A DNA stretch of 38,325 nucleotides, taken from NCBI GenBank assembly GCA_017621975.1, contig JAGARW010000147.1, positions 1 to 38,325 on the forward strand, given 5' to 3'. The notes beneath the pieces are model-generated. The model made no database searches and was not told the DNA's origin. It was given only the letters and a program-made list of their open reading frames with translations. Origin of the DNA: Lachnospiraceae bacterium (GTDB lineage Bacteria > Bacillota > Clostridia > Lachnospirales > Lachnospiraceae). Made by a program: the position numbers and the translations under genes. Positions 1 through 8,272 of the stretch are shown here, piece by piece (positions within the stretch are counted from its first letter, which is position 1; each line of letters begins with the position of its first letter).

Positions 1-121
1 GATAGATACCGCTCCGCTCTTCCTCCGACTGATACCGAAAATCAGCAAAGCATTCGTATGTGTAAAAGGAAGCAAACAGCGCGGCAAAATATTTGGAAAA
101 TTCTGTAATATACTGACTCAT
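1..121 (-). CDS. FtsW/RodA/SpoVE-family protein, N-terminal fragment
   Basis: Partial gene cut by the window edge; only about 40 codons are visible, beginning MSQYITEFSKYFAALF and continuing FYTYECFADFRYQSEEE. The ATG at 121 lies 5 bp after the stop of the U32 gene, and an AGAGGAG ribosome binding site sits inside the last codons of that gene, so the two are translationally linked. The N-terminus (a first hydrophobic helix, then YECF and a short charged loop) resembles Lachnospiraceae FtsW/RodA-type cell-cycle proteins, the membrane peptidoglycan glycosyltransferases of elongation or division. That match is from memory of the family; the catalytic region lies outside the window. Its position after zapA fits a cell-division role. 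Confidence 0.5.
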   Translation of the reverse strand, partial: MSQYITEFSKYFAALFASFYTYECFADFRYQSEEERSGIY

Positions 122-126
122 ACGGG

Positions 127-2364
127 CTACTGTGCTCCTCTTTTATAGTGCCCCTTTGTATAGGAAAACGCCGCCTGTCTTTTTTTCCAAGGCTCCGCCG
201 TATATCCGCGGTAGCAGGCAAGCACATCCCGTATCTCACGCGGGGACTCTGTCGTAAACGAAAGCCTGATTCCTGCAGGCGCTTCCTGCATCACCGATCT
301 GCCATACTCATGCAAAGACAGCGGCAGACTATTGTATATAATATTGTAACAATGAAGACAATCTGTTATTACCGGAAAATCGGTATGATACCTGTCCTGA
401 AGGGAAAGCGGCGTTTCCGCGCTTTTTTTCTTATTTTCCACCGGGCATTCTCCGTTCGTTTTTCGGATACAGTTCGCCGTTATCATCAACGGGCTGCGCC
501 CATAAACGATCGCTTCCATCCCCGCGATACCTATTTTGTGCCAGTCGGTCTTATTGCATTCAAGCGGCGCAGTCAAAGCGATGCCCTGCCCCTTCAAAAA
601 ATGCTTTGCCCGCATATTCCATACATACAGACCTGCGTCGGCTATAATTCTTCTGCCATAGCTTATCTCCCTGAGCCATTGCAGGCTTTCCAGATTACGG
701 ATCATCACGCCGTCCCACAAGCCGTCTGGAATTATTTCTTTTTTCAGAATGTTAAGATAATTTGTATCCCGAAGTCTTATAATATATGGAAGCACAAGAA
801 ACAGATTTCTTTCTGTCCGCTCCGTCTTCCAATCTGAAAGGGCTGTCAGAAGCCGCTCCCGCTTTGTCCAATCCGCAAGCAGATCGGCGTCAAGATACAG
901 ACGGTCAACCTCCGCGTCCTCGCAAGCCGCTGCAAGCTGTCCTTCCCGTTCGATCTGTACGGAAAAGTACGGCTTCTGTATGCCGCTTTCCGGCTCTCCG
1001 GTTTCCGGTGCAGCAATTACTTGCGCGTCCCTTTCCCATTCAACATGTTCCAACGCGCTTCTGCGGTATTTTGCCGTCATCGCCTCTTCCAAAACGCAGA
1101 CTGCGTCTCTTCGAAGATCATTCAGCGCTTTGACCGGCAAAAAACAGCCGTCTTCTATGACGCACTCCAGTTTTTCCAACTCATACGGCGTATTTCCCAT
1201 CTTAAAAAGCTGCTTTTCAACGGCTTCCCTTGTCAGCGGCTGTTTCTGCGCCGACTGCACGTCCTGTCCGTAACAGAGAGCGGACGCTCCGCCGTCCGTC
1301 GTCCGAAGTTCAAGAGAAACAGGCTCATCCTTTGCAAGAACAATTTTTCCGCACACAGGTATCTTTCTGCCGTTTTCCAAATATTCCTTTCGTATCTGCG
1401 TCAAATAAGTCTCATCCGCTCCAAGATAGCTCGGTTTATCCGGCGTAATCATCTCTCTGCCGTTATGCCTGTGATAATAGCCTTCCTGAATTTCACTGCG
1501 GATATACAAGGTCCGCAGCTTTTCCATATCCCCATCCGTTATAACTAACGGTTTTTCCGGCGCTTCATAATAACGGTCGATATATTTCCGATAAAGTGCG
1601 GTAACTCCGGCGGCATATTCCGGTCTCTTCATTCTTCCCTCGATCTTAAAGGAATCGATTCCCGCTTCGATCAATTCCGGCAAAAACGGAAGCGTACACA
1701 TATCTTTCAGACTCAGCGGATAGCTTTCTTTCCGTTCCCTTGCCCTCTCCCGTCCCTCTATGATCCGGTAAGGAAGTCTGCACGGCTGTGCGCATCTGCC
1801 GCGATTGCCGCTTCTGCCGCCAAGCATACTGCTAAACAGACACTGTCCCGAATAGCAATAGCACATCGCGCCGTGAATAAACGCTTCCACCTCTATCCCT
1901 GTTTCTTTGATCGCGCGTATTTCCGCAAGCGACAGCTCGCGCGCCGGAACGACTCTGGACGCGCCCTGCTCAAGCAAAAATCGCGCTCCGTAAGCTCCCG
2001 TTACTGACATCTCTGTGCTTCCGTGCAGTTCCAAACCGGGAAACGCTTCTCTCAGCAGCGCAAACACGCCAAAATCCTGCACAATGACGCCGTCCAGCCC
2101 CTCTTCATAAAACGGTCTGATATAAGCGGGCAGCTCCCAAAGCTCGTCCTCACGGACGAGCGTATTGACTGTCAAATACAATTTCTTTTTAAATAAATGG
2201 GCATAACGAATAGCCAGACATACCTCTTCTTTTGTAAAATTCTCAGCGTATGCTCTGGCTCCGTATTTTTGACCGCCAATATAAACAGCGTCCGTTCCTG
2301 CGTGAATTGCTCCTAGAAAACTCTCATAGCTGCCCGCAGGAGCTAATAGCTCAACTTTTTTCAT
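127..2364 (-). CDS. U32-family protein with C-terminal DUF3656-like region (RlhA-like)
   Basis: 745 residues. The N-terminus (KKVELLAPAGSYESF, then AVYIGG) is the TIM-barrel start typical of peptidase U32 proteins. The family signature is clear around residues 160-200: EAFIHGAMCYCYSGQC followed by SGNRGRCAQPCR, with the cysteines that hold an iron-sulfur cluster in this family. The long C-terminal half matches the DUF3656 arrangement. E. coli RlhA (YdcP), of similar architecture, hydroxylates 23S rRNA C2501, and TrhP makes 5-hydroxyuridine in tRNA; an RNA-hydroxylation role is therefore more likely than proteolysis, but this is inferred from the family. It sits 5 bp after zapA and 5 bp before an FtsW-like gene. 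The ribosome binding site before its ATG is weak, so coupling to zapA is likely. Confidence 0.9.
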   Translation of the reverse strand: MKKVELLAPAGSYESFLGAIHAGTDAVYIGGQKYGARAYAENFTKEEVCLAIRYAHLFKKKLYLTVNTLVREDELWELPAYIRPFYEEGLDGVIVQDFGVFALLREAFPGLELHGSTEMSVTGAYGARFLLEQGASRVVPARELSLAEIRAIKETGIEVEAFIHGAMCYCYSGQCLFSSMLGGRSGNRGRCAQPCRLPYRIIEGRERARERKESYPLSLKDMCTLPFLPELIEAGIDSFKIEGRMKRPEYAAGVTALYRKYIDRYYEAPEKPLVITDGDMEKLRTLYIRSEIQEGYYHRHNGREMITPDKPSYLGADETYLTQIRKEYLENGRKIPVCGKIVLAKDEPVSLELRTTDGGASALCYGQDVQSAQKQPLTREAVEKQLFKMGNTPYELEKLECVIEDGCFLPVKALNDLRRDAVCVLEEAMTAKYRRSALEHVEWERDAQVIAAPETGEPESGIQKPYFSVQIEREGQLAAACEDAEVDRLYLDADLLADWTKRERLLTALSDWKTERTERNLFLVLPYIIRLRDTNYLNILKKEIIPDGLWDGVMIRNLESLQWLREISYGRRIIADAGLYVWNMRAKHFLKGQGIALTAPLECNKTDWHKIGIAGMEAIVYGRSPLMITANCIRKTNGECPVENKKKSAETPLSLQDRYHTDFPVITDCLHCYNIIYNSLPLSLHEYGRSVMQEAPAGIRLSFTTESPREIRDVLACYRGYTAEPWKKRQAAFSYTKGHYKRGAQ

Positions 2365-2369
2365 TTATT

Positions 2370-2780
2370 CTATGCCTTTTTGCTTCCTTTTAATTCCGTT
2401 TCCATGCGAATGATCTTCTTCGCATTCTCATTCAGTTCGTCTTGCAGCTTCTTCATATTTTTTTCAGTGCTTTCCATCTTCATCTGCGCCGCGATCAATT
2501 CATGCTTGAGATCATAAATCTCTTTTTCCTTACTTTCAATATCCTCTTCCAGAATCGTAATCTGCTTTTTCGCCTTAAAATAATCGTCCGCAATATTCAG
2601 CTGCAGCAGAACGTTCTGAATATCGAGCGGCTGCCTGCGGAACTGATCGACTTTATTGTATTCCGTTACTTTATTATTAATATAAGAAGCAACCTTCTGA
2701 AGATATTCTTCGCTTTCATACCCGCTTAACGTAAATACCTTTCCTCCGATGATTACTTCCGTATCTGTTTTTGCTGACAT
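2370..2780 (-). CDS. zapA: Cell division protein ZapA
   Basis: 136 residues. Residues 1-90 hold the ZapA fold: TEVIIGGKVFTLSGYESEEY (a beta hairpin like other ZapA proteins), then YLQKVASYINNKV, then QPLDIQNVLLQLNIADDY. The rest is a long coiled coil (about residues 75-130, heavily Glu/Lys). ZapA binds FtsZ and bundles its filaments at the division ring. A longer frame runs upstream to 2891, but the start at MSAKTD is preferred because a GAGGG motif precedes it and similarity begins there; the upstream part has no family resemblance and overlaps the ruvB end. Gene order ruvA-ruvB-zapA-U32-ftsW-like suggests one transcript. Confidence 0.88.
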   Translation of the reverse strand: MSAKTDTEVIIGGKVFTLSGYESEEYLQKVASYINNKVTEYNKVDQFRRQPLDIQNVLLQLNIADDYFKAKKQITILEEDIESKEKEIYDLKHELIAAQMKMESTEKNMKKLQDELNENAKKIIRMETELKGSKKA

Positions 2781-2874
2781 CCTGATTCCCTCATCTGTAT
2801 CTTGCGGCATTCCATTTCTGCCCGGAATGCCTATTGAACCACAAGTTCTTGTATATGGCTTCATTATACGCACA

Positions 2875-3873
2875 TTATGTCGGAATTTCAAGCCCTAAAT
2901 GGCGATATGTCAGGTCTGTCACAACGCGCCCGCGCGGCGTTCTGTTCAAAAGTCCGTTTTTGATCAGATACGGCTCATAAACGTCCTCGATCGTTCCCGC
3001 ATCCTCTCCGATCGCAGCCGCAAGCGTATCAAGACCGACCGGTCCGCCGCCGAATTTTTCAATCATTGTCAAAAGGATATTTCTGTCCACATAATCAAGA
3101 CCCAGCTTGTCCACGTCAAGCAAATCAAGCGCCGTATTGGCAACCGCTTCCGTAATCACACCGTCATAGCGTACCTGTGCAAAATCTCTGACACGCTTCA
3201 GAATACGGTTTGCAATACGCGGCGTCCCACGGCTTCGCTTGGCAAGCTCCATCGCGCCGTTTTTCTCGATCTCTACCTCTAATACTCTGGCGGAATGCAT
3301 AATGATCTGACAAAGCTCCTGTACGCTGTAAAACTCAAGCCTGTGAATCACGCCAAAACGGTCGCGCAGAGGCGCAGTCAAAAGCCCCGCTCTTGTCGTT
3401 GCTCCGACAAGTGTAAATTTGGGCAGTTCAAGGCGGATCGATCTGGCGGAAGCGCCTTTGCCGATCATAATATCGATCGCATAGTCCTCCATCGCCGGAT
3501 AGAGCACCTCTTCCACCTGCCTGCTCAAACGATGAATCTCGTCTACGAAAAGCAAATCTCCTTCCTGAAGATTGTTCAGGATCGCAGCCATCTCCCCCGG
3601 CTTTTCGATTGCCGGACCGCTCGTCACCTTTATGTTGACGCCCATTTCATTTGCAATGATCCCTGCAAGCGTTGTTTTGCCAAGACCGGGAGGTCCATAA
3701 AACAAAACATGATCCAGCGCATCCTGCCGCTGCTTCGCCGCCTCAATATATATTTTCAGGCTTTCCTTCGCCTTTTCCTGCCCGATATAATCTTTTAAAT
3801 ATTTCGGTCTGAGACTTCCCTCCAGACGGATATCTTCTTCCATAAGGTTCGTCTCGATCACTCTGCGTTCCAT
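2875..3873 (-). CDS. ruvB: Holliday junction branch migration ATPase RuvB
   Basis: 332 residues, the usual RuvB length. RuvB is the hexameric AAA+ motor that drives branch migration with RuvA at recombination junctions. Visible motifs: [12 protein letters not shown] near the start, Walker [10 protein letters not shown] (about residues 60-68), Walker [11 protein letters not shown] (about 107-116), sensor region [18 protein letters not shown] (about 157-174) with the arginine finger, and a C-terminal winged helix ending [10 protein letters not shown]. It follows ruvA with a 97-bp gap that contains a short GC hairpin (GCCGC/GCGGC) but no clear terminator, so cotranscription is likely. A GGAG ribosome binding site lies about 11 nt before the ATG. 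Confidence 0.98.
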   Translation of the reverse strand: MERRVIETNLMEEDIRLEGSLRPKYLKDYIGQEKAKESLKIYIEAAKQRQDALDHVLFYGPPGLGKTTLAGIIANEMGVNIKVTSGPAIEKPGEMAAILNNLQEGDLLFVDEIHRLSRQVEEVLYPAMEDYAIDIMIGKGASARSIRLELPKFTLVGATTRAGLLTAPLRDRFGVIHRLEFYSVQELCQIIMHSARVLEVEIEKNGAMELAKRSRGTPRIANRILKRVRDFAQVRYDGVITEAVANTALDLLDVDKLGLDYVDRNILLTMIEKFGGGPVGLDTLAAAIGEDAGTIEDVYEPYLIKNGLLNRTPRGRVVTDLTYRHLGLEIPT

Positions 3874-3970
3874 TCAGTTCTTTTCTCCAAATTTTACATA
3901 GTTACGCCGGAAAACGCCCAAAAACACCTTTCAAAACGCTCTCCTGCCGCCGCCCTGCGGCGCGTCCGTT

Positions 3971-4582
3971 TTAAAACAGCAGCTTCAGAGCCGCTTTCAG
4001 AATCGCTTCCGTATCGTTTTCGTCCACGCCGCTGACCTTTCCGACCGCACGCAGCGCGTCCGCGGAACTGTAGCCAAGCGCAACGAGAGCTTCCGCAGCT
4101 TCACCGCGCGCGGCGCCCTGCATACCGGCGCTCTCTCCGCCGATCTCCTCCGCCAAAGCCGCGCCCTCCATAGCGTCTTCCATAGATATCTTGTCACGCA
4201 GATCAAGGATCAGCCGCTCCGCCGTCTTTTTGCCGATCCCCGGCGCTTTTGCAATCGTCCGGCTGTCCGCCGCCAGAACCGCAAAGCGCAGATCCTGCGC
4301 GCTCATAACCGACAGAACGCCAAGCGCACCCTTCGGACCTACGCCGCTGACCGAAATCAGCAGCTTGAAAATTTCCAGTTCGTCTTTTGTCAGAAAACCG
4401 TACAGGGAAAAAGACTCTTCCCTCACGCAGGTATAGGTATGCAGCTTAACTTCCTTGTGCAGACCGGGCAGAAGATTCATTGTACCCGCCGATATTTTGA
4501 TATTATAGCCGATACCTCCTACGTCCACAACCGCGTTGTTTTCCGTGATCTCTTCTAATATTCCTTTGATATACGCTATCAT
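3971..4582 (-). CDS. ruvA: Holliday junction binding protein RuvA
   Basis: 203 residues. RuvA forms the tetramer that clamps the Holliday junction and recruits RuvB. The N-terminal OB-fold starts MIAYIKGILEEI and is followed by two helix-hairpin-helix motifs, SGVGPKGALGVLSV (about residues 78-92) and APGIGKKTAERLILDLRDK (about 113-131). The C-terminal RuvB-binding domain ends DTEAILKAALKLL; the linker (about 135-160) is Ala/Gly-rich. It lies directly upstream of ruvB. It starts 52 bp after the stop of the eetB-like gene, with no hairpin terminator seen between them. Confidence 0.97.
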   Translation of the reverse strand: MIAYIKGILEEITENNAVVDVGGIGYNIKISAGTMNLLPGLHKEVKLHTYTCVREESFSLYGFLTKDELEIFKLLISVSGVGPKGALGVLSVMSAQDLRFAVLAADSRTIAKAPGIGKKTAERLILDLRDKISMEDAMEGAALAEEIGGESAGMQGAARGEAAEALVALGYSSADALRAVGKVSGVDENDTEAILKAALKLLF

Positions 4583-4634
4583 ACACGCTTTCTTCTCCGT
4601 TTCCGTACGGCCGCTTCGCCGTCTTTGCCTCTTT

Positions 4635-5162
4635 TCATTTTTCCGTATATCCGCGCAAAAAAAATCCGCTCTGCAGAACGCGCTCCGCGATCATGCCGAG
4701 TAATAAGCCCGTTACCGCGCCGGATACAAGCAGCGGCGGCAGATAATAAAACAAGCCTTTCGTCTCCACGACAAAAGCGGCGACTGCAAGCTGTCCGACG
4801 TTGTGGCTGACCCCTCCCGCCACGCTTACAAAAGCCACGCTAAGACGTCCCGTCTTTTTCAGCAGGAGCATCGCCAGAAAACTTAAGACGCCGCCCGCCA
4901 TACTATATAAAATACTGTACAGACTGCCGAACAAAAAGCCGCTCAGCACAATGCGCAGAACATCGATCAAAAACGCTTCCTTTGTCCCGATCCGATATAA
5001 GGCAAGCAGTACCGCCAGATTGGCAAGTCCCAGCTTCATCCCGGGAATTCCGAACGAAAACGGGATCAGCGACTCTACATATCCAAGTATCAGAGCCTCC
5101 GCAAGAAACATCCCCATCCATGCGGTCTTCGCCGCGCGGGTATCTCCGTCGTGCATATCCAT
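4635..5162 (-). CDS. Gx transporter family membrane protein (EetB-like; Hpre_diP_synt_I family)
   Basis: About 175 residues with five or six hydrophobic segments. Recognisable features are ALILGYVESLIPFSFGIPGMKLGLANLAVLLALY near the N-terminus and GGVSHNVGQLAVAAFVV in the middle, both typical of the family named Gx transporter or heptaprenyl diphosphate synthase component I. Genes of this family next to a NusG domain II gene occur in the flavin-based extracellular electron transfer locus of Listeria as eetB and eetA (from memory); function remains unproven. Two starts are possible: the ATG at 5162, and the ATG at 5156, which is better spaced from a GGAAAGG motif. The partner gene lies upstream but is separated by a terminator and a repeat element. 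Confidence 0.8.
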   Translation of the reverse strand: MDMHDGDTRAAKTAWMGMFLAEALILGYVESLIPFSFGIPGMKLGLANLAVLLALYRIGTKEAFLIDVLRIVLSGFLFGSLYSILYSMAGGVLSFLAMLLLKKTGRLSVAFVSVAGGVSHNVGQLAVAAFVVETKGLFYYLPPLLVSGAVTGLLLGMIAERVLQSGFFLRGYTEK

Positions 5163-5279
5163 CCATACCTTTCCGCCGCCGGGCGGCTTTCTATAAAAAA
5201 GAATCCTGCCAGAAGGGCTTTTCTTATTTTCATAGGGTTACAGCTTTCATTCAAAACAAAATGGAGCAATTTCCTATGA

Positions 5280-5432
5280 AGATTCGGGGAAAAGGGGGTT
5301 ATTTTTACAATGCCTAGTCAAATTGTACAAAAATTTTATTTCCTGTTCCGGACTATGCAGGCACAATCAATAAAATATATTGTGCAATTTGACAATACCA
5401 GTTTTCACTAAAGCCTTTTGACACCCGAATCC
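5280..5432. repeat. Diverged palindromic repeat element between eetA-like and eetB-like genes
   Basis: The right end at 5414-5432 is an intact repeat arm, CCTTTTGACACCCGAATCC, the same as at 8300-8320 and 6194-6211. The left end (GATTCGGGG at about 5280) followed by TTATTTTTACAATGCCTAGTCAAA (about 5301-5324) aligns with the core of the intact copy at 8260-8319 (TTTTTACGGTGCCTGGTCAAA). In between lie AT-rich inverted pieces (AATTGTAC and GTGCAATT). This looks like a double or eroded copy of the same element. The whole gap 5163-5464 (302 bp) holds this element plus the eetA terminator; no gene is seen there. Confidence 0.6.
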
Positions 5433-5439
5433 TATGAAA

Positions 5440-5463
5440 TAAAAAAGTCAGGCGCACAGCGCC
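5440..5463 (-). terminator. Rho-independent terminator after the eetA-like gene
   Basis: On the minus strand, GGCGC-TGT-GCGCC begins 2 nt after the TGA stop at 5465 and is followed by TGACTTTTTTATTTC. The stem is short (5 bp) but GC-only and has a good T-run. It would separate transcription of the eetA-like gene from the eetB-like gene. Confidence 0.65.
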
Positions 5464-5464
5464 G

Positions 5465-5836
5465 TCACCCCACGACCGCGTCAAGCTCCGCGCGCTCTCC
5501 GCCCTCGATCGTGACCGTAAGCTTATGCGGAAGACAGATCAGCGACTGTCCGGTTTTTGAAATATGTCCCTGCCCGGCGCAGAGCCGGTCGGGACAATCC
5601 GCCTCTTCGATCCACGCTTCCCCGTCCCGTATCACAAGGCGGTTGTACCCGCCGCCCTGCGGCCGGAGCGTAACCTCAATATCCTCCGACAGCGGATAAG
5701 CAGCCGTCCTTTCCTTTCCTTCGTATACCGCGGCTATGCCGTCTCCTCCGGATAAAGCCGCCGTCCTTTGTAACAGAAATAAACCGCCCGCAGCCAAAAG
5801 CACAGCGACCGTCAGAAGTATCTCTTTTTTTCTCAT
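5465..5836 (-). CDS. NusG domain II-containing protein (EetA-like)
   Basis: 123 residues. One N-terminal membrane helix (ILLTVAVLLAAGGLFLL, residues 6-22) is followed by an extracytoplasmic domain with the NusG-II pattern: RLVIRDGEAWIEEADCPDRLC, then GHISKTGQSLICLPHKLTVTI. Three cysteines (CPDRLC and IC) are conserved in this family. Such proteins pair with Gx transporter genes; in Listeria the pair is named EetA/EetB and acts in extracellular electron transfer, from memory. An in-frame TGA lies 12 nt upstream of the ATG, which fixes this as the first possible start, and no ribosome binding site precedes it. A strong promoter places the likely transcription start at the ATG itself. Confidence 0.82.
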   Translation of the reverse strand: MRKKEILLTVAVLLAAGGLFLLQRTAALSGGDGIAAVYEGKERTAAYPLSEDIEVTLRPQGGGYNRLVIRDGEAWIEEADCPDRLCAGQGHISKTGQSLICLPHKLTVTIEGGERAELDAVVG

Positions 5837-5842
5837 GCGCTT

Positions 5843-5871
5843 ATTGTATCACACCCGAACATATGTTTCAA
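5843..5871 (-). promoter_or_regulatory. Sigma-A-type promoter for the eetA-like gene
   Basis: TTGAAA (5866-5871), 17-bp spacer, TACAAT (5843-5848), with a TG one base before the -10 (extended -10). The -10 ends 6 nt before the ATG at 5836, so the expected +1 falls on or next to the start codon. Confidence 0.7.
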
Positions 5872-5879
5872 CAAGATTT

Positions 5880-6179
5880 TTACAATTCTTCCGTCTTCGT
5901 CTTCTCCTTCGGCTTTCTCTTCGGAAACCAGCCCTTTGCCACGCGCTTTTCCTGTTCCTTCAGCTCTAAAATGCTCCAGAGAAAGCTCATCCCGACGATC
6001 CCGAGCGCCGCCGAGGCGATCGTATGACTGACCGCCGCAGACGCGGCCAGACACAGCAATCCCATAATCAGAAATACCGGCCAGCACCTGCTTGTAAAAT
6101 AATATTCGCACCATATCACGATGGGATGAAACAGACCAATCAGCAGAAATGCGATCCCTCCGATGATGATTCCTTCCAT
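5880..6179 (-). CDS. DUF4491 family small membrane protein
   Basis: 99 residues, three hydrophobic segments (about 3-20, 29-47 and 53-70) and a basic tail. Characteristic pieces are GLFHPIVIWCEYYFTSRCWPVF, then ALGIVGMSFLWSILELKEQEKRVAKGWFPK, which match the DUF4491 pattern (a HPIVIKCEYYF-like motif and a WSI.E...QE.RV.KGWFP end). No function is known for the family. The ATG is preceded by AGAGGAG. It starts about 50 bp after the leuD terminator, with one repeat arm in the gap, and ends 43 bp before the eetA-like start, overlapping that gene's promoter region. Confidence 0.82.
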   Translation of the reverse strand: MEGIIIGGIAFLLIGLFHPIVIWCEYYFTSRCWPVFLIMGLLCLAASAAVSHTIASAALGIVGMSFLWSILELKEQEKRVAKGWFPKRKPKEKTKTEEL

Positions 6180-6193
6180 ACTTCTCCTCTTTT

Positions 6194-6211
6194 CCTTTTG
6201 ACACCCGAATC
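6194..6211. repeat. Solo arm of the CCTTTTGACACCCGAATC repeat
   Basis: Exact 18-bp match to the arms at 5414-5431 and 8302-8319, here without a partner arm. It lies in the leader of the DUF4491 gene, just downstream of the leuD terminator. On the plus strand the arm's TTGACA is followed at 18 bp by TATAAG, a possible outward promoter running antisense toward leuD. Confidence 0.75.
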
Positions 6212-6230
6212 ATTATTTTATTATAAGACG

Positions 6231-6275
6231 AAAAAATAAGAGCGTTCCAAGTCAAAAACGACTAAAAGAACGCCC
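6231..6275 (-). terminator. Terminator of the leuCD operon
   Basis: Minus strand: GGGCGTTC (6268-6275) pairs with GAACGCTC (6240-6247), with an inner AGTC/GACT pairing, followed by TTATTTTTTCG. It lies about 50 nt after the leuD stop. Confidence 0.85.
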
Positions 6276-6328
6276 TGATGCGTTTTCCACGCTCCGCCCA
6301 TGCGGCGCGTTACGAAACCGCGCAGTCT

Positions 6329-6814
6329 CTATTTCTGGTTGATATAATTCACAAGACCTTCCGCTTCGATGATCTTCTGCATGAACTCCGGAAACGCCTG
6401 TCCCTGATACGAGGTTCCCTTCGTCACATCGGTGATCACGCCGCTGTCAAAATCGATCTCCACCGTATCGCCCGCTTCAATCGCCTTTGCCGCCTCCGGG
6501 CACTCGATGATCGGCAGACCGATGTTGATCGCATTGCGGTAAAAAATTCTCGCAAAGGTCTCCGCGATGACGCAGCTAACGCCCGCAGCCTTGATTGCGA
6601 TCGGCGCATGCTCTCTCGAAGAGCCGCAGCCGAAATTTTTGTTGGCGACGATAATGTCCCCTTTTTTCACCTTGTGGATAAACTCTTTGTCAATATCCTC
6701 CATACAATGCGTCGCCAGTTCCGCCGGATCGGAGGAATTCAAATATCTTGCCGGAATAATTACATCCGTATCCACATTATCTCCATATTTAAATACACTG
6801 CCTTTTGCCTTCAT
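6329..6814 (-). CDS. leuD: 3-isopropylmalate dehydratase small subunit
   Basis: 161 residues. With LeuC it isomerises 2-isopropylmalate to 3-isopropylmalate in leucine biosynthesis. The aconitase swivel domain is clear: [17 protein letters not shown] (residues 9-25), then [22 protein letters not shown] with the substrate-binding Ser/Arg, then [16 protein letters not shown]. Length is that of the short, archaeal/clostridial LeuD class. The start at MKAKG is chosen because AAGGAGG lies 8 nt before it; this ribosome binding site overlaps the leuC stop (14 bp between genes). It is followed by a strong terminator, so leuC-leuD forms a two-gene unit. Confidence 0.95.
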   Translation of the reverse strand: MKAKGSVFKYGDNVDTDVIIPARYLNSSDPAELATHCMEDIDKEFIHKVKKGDIIVANKNFGCGSSREHAPIAIKAAGVSCVIAETFARIFYRNAINIGLPIIECPEAAKAIEAGDTVEIDFDSGVITDVTKGTSYQGQAFPEFMQKIIEAEGLVNYINQK

Positions 6815-6827
6815 CTTATTTTCCTCC

Positions 6828-8093
6828 TTAATCAAGCTCTTCCGGGCTGGAGATCCTTCCGGTTACCGCGCTTGCCGCCGCAACGGCCGGGCTTGCAAGA
6901 TAGACCTCGGATTCCACATGTCCCATACGCCCTACGAAATTGCGGTTCGTCGTGGAAACACAGCGCTCTCCCGCCGCAAGAATTCCCATATAACCGCCGA
7001 GACACGGTCCGCATGTCGGCGTGCTGACAACAGCGCCCGCTTCGATAAATGTCTTTAATAAGCCTTCCTCCATTGCCTGCAGATAGATCGCCTGCGTCGC
7101 CGGAAGAATAATGCAGCGCATTCCCTTTGCCACGCGGCGTCCCTTCAGAACCTCCGCCGCAATACGCATGTCGTCCAGTCTGCCGTTTGTGCAGGAACCG
7201 ATCACAACCTGATCGATCGCTACGGGTTCCGTGATCTCATCTACTGTCTTTGTATTTTCCGGCAGATGCGGAAACGCAACGGTCGGGCGCAGCTTACTTA
7301 AATCGATCGTATATTCCGCATCATACTGCGCGTCCGTATCCGCTTCATAAACCGTATAGGTCTTTTTTGAATGCTCCTTCATATAAGCGACGGCTTTCTC
7401 GTCTACCGGGAAAATGCCGTTTTTACCGCCCGCTTCGATCGCCATATTCGCGATCGTGAAACGATCGTCCATCGACAGATTCGCAATACCGTCTCCGACA
7501 AATTCCATTGATTTATATAACGCGCCGTCTACGCCGATCATACCGATAATATGAAGGATAACGTCTTTGCCGCTTACCCATTTGGACGGTTTGCCCGTTA
7601 AGTTAAATTTGATTGCGGACGGCACTTTGAACCATGCCTTTCCTGTCGCCATTCCGGCCGCCATATCCGTACTGCCGACGCCGGTCGAAAAAGCGCCGAG
7701 CGCGCCGTACGTGCATGTATGCGAGTCCGCGCCGATGATCACGTCTCCCGCTACAGTCAATCCTTTTTCCGGAAGCAGCGCATGTTCGATTCCCATCTCT
7801 CCTACTTCAAAATAATTGGTGATCTCATTGCGGTAAGCAAACTCCCGCACGCATTTGCAGTGTTCCGCCGATTTGATGTCCTTATTCGGTACGAAATGAT
7901 CCGGCACAAGCGCGATCTTATCCTTATCAAATACGCCCTTCGTATTCATTTTTTCCATCTCTTTGATGGCAACCGGGCTTGTAATGTCATTGCCCAGGAC
8001 AAGATCCAGATCGGCTTCGATCAACTGTCCGGCTTCCACCTTTTCGAGTCCGGCATGCGCGGCCAGAATCTTTTGCGTCATTGTCATTCCCAT
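6828..8093 (-). CDS. leuC: 3-isopropylmalate dehydratase large subunit
   Basis: 421 residues, the short LeuC/homoaconitase-type class. It carries the [4Fe-4S] aconitase active site: [11 protein letters not shown] near the start, [25 protein letters not shown] (about residue 125 on), and the cluster cysteines in VIGSCTNGR and [10 protein letters not shown]. The start MGMTMTQ is chosen because AAGGAGG lies 9 nt upstream; a longer frame to 8162 has no such site. It lies immediately upstream of leuD and divergent from a LysR gene, the common regulator layout. The protein family alone cannot exclude a homoaconitase or citramalate-pathway role; leuA and leuB are not in the window. Confidence 0.94.
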   Translation of the reverse strand: MGMTMTQKILAAHAGLEKVEAGQLIEADLDLVLGNDITSPVAIKEMEKMNTKGVFDKDKIALVPDHFVPNKDIKSAEHCKCVREFAYRNEITNYFEVGEMGIEHALLPEKGLTVAGDVIIGADSHTCTYGALGAFSTGVGSTDMAAGMATGKAWFKVPSAIKFNLTGKPSKWVSGKDVILHIIGMIGVDGALYKSMEFVGDGIANLSMDDRFTIANMAIEAGGKNGIFPVDEKAVAYMKEHSKKTYTVYEADTDAQYDAEYTIDLSKLRPTVAFPHLPENTKTVDEITEPVAIDQVVIGSCTNGRLDDMRIAAEVLKGRRVAKGMRCIILPATQAIYLQAMEEGLLKTFIEAGAVVSTPTCGPCLGGYMGILAAGERCVSTTNRNFVGRMGHVESEVYLASPAVAAASAVTGRISSPEELD

Positions 8094-8215
8094 AACGGTA
8101 TCCTCCTTATCGTCAGCGGCGTCCATCCTGTGTCGACCGCATCGCTTCATCGTTTCCAGCATTTATCCTATCATATCTTCCTTTTCTTTTGAAATACTTA
8201 TTATTCATATTTACT

Positions 8216-8230
8216 ATAACCGTTTGTTAT
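8216..8230. promoter_or_regulatory. Candidate LysR-type binding site (T-N11-A)
   Basis: ATAAC-CGTTT-GTTAT is a 5-bp inverted repeat with the T-N11-A spacing of LysR-type regulators, in the leuC/lysR intergenic region. A half-like ATAACCACAT occurs at about 8247-8256. It lies downstream of the consensus leuC promoter, so binding there would repress that promoter or act on a weaker second one (TATAGT on the minus strand at about 8213-8218). Confidence 0.5.
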
Positions 8231-8243
8231 GATAAAATATTTT

Positions 8244-8272
8244 ATTATAACCACATAGAATTCGGGTGTCAA
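8244..8272 (-). promoter_or_regulatory. Consensus promoter for leuCD, -35 within a repeat arm
   Basis: Minus strand: TTGACA (8267-8272), 17-bp spacer, TATAAT (8244-8249), matching the sigma-A consensus at every position. The TTGACA and the first bases of the spacer are part of the left arm of the palindromic repeat at 8260-8319. Confidence 0.75.

Noticed and set aside
148..837. Plus-strand open frames of 100-230 codons across the U32 gene.
   Set aside because: They are antisense to a well-supported gene, rich in Arg/Ser/Cys, and lack ribosome binding sites.
3874..3970. Terminator between ruvA and ruvB.
   Set aside because: The GC hairpin present is short and not followed by a T-run.
4903..5166. 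An overlapping 87-codon minus-strand frame in the eetB-like gene.
   Set aside because: It is a frame-shifted shadow of the eetB-like gene, which has clear membrane segments and family motifs.
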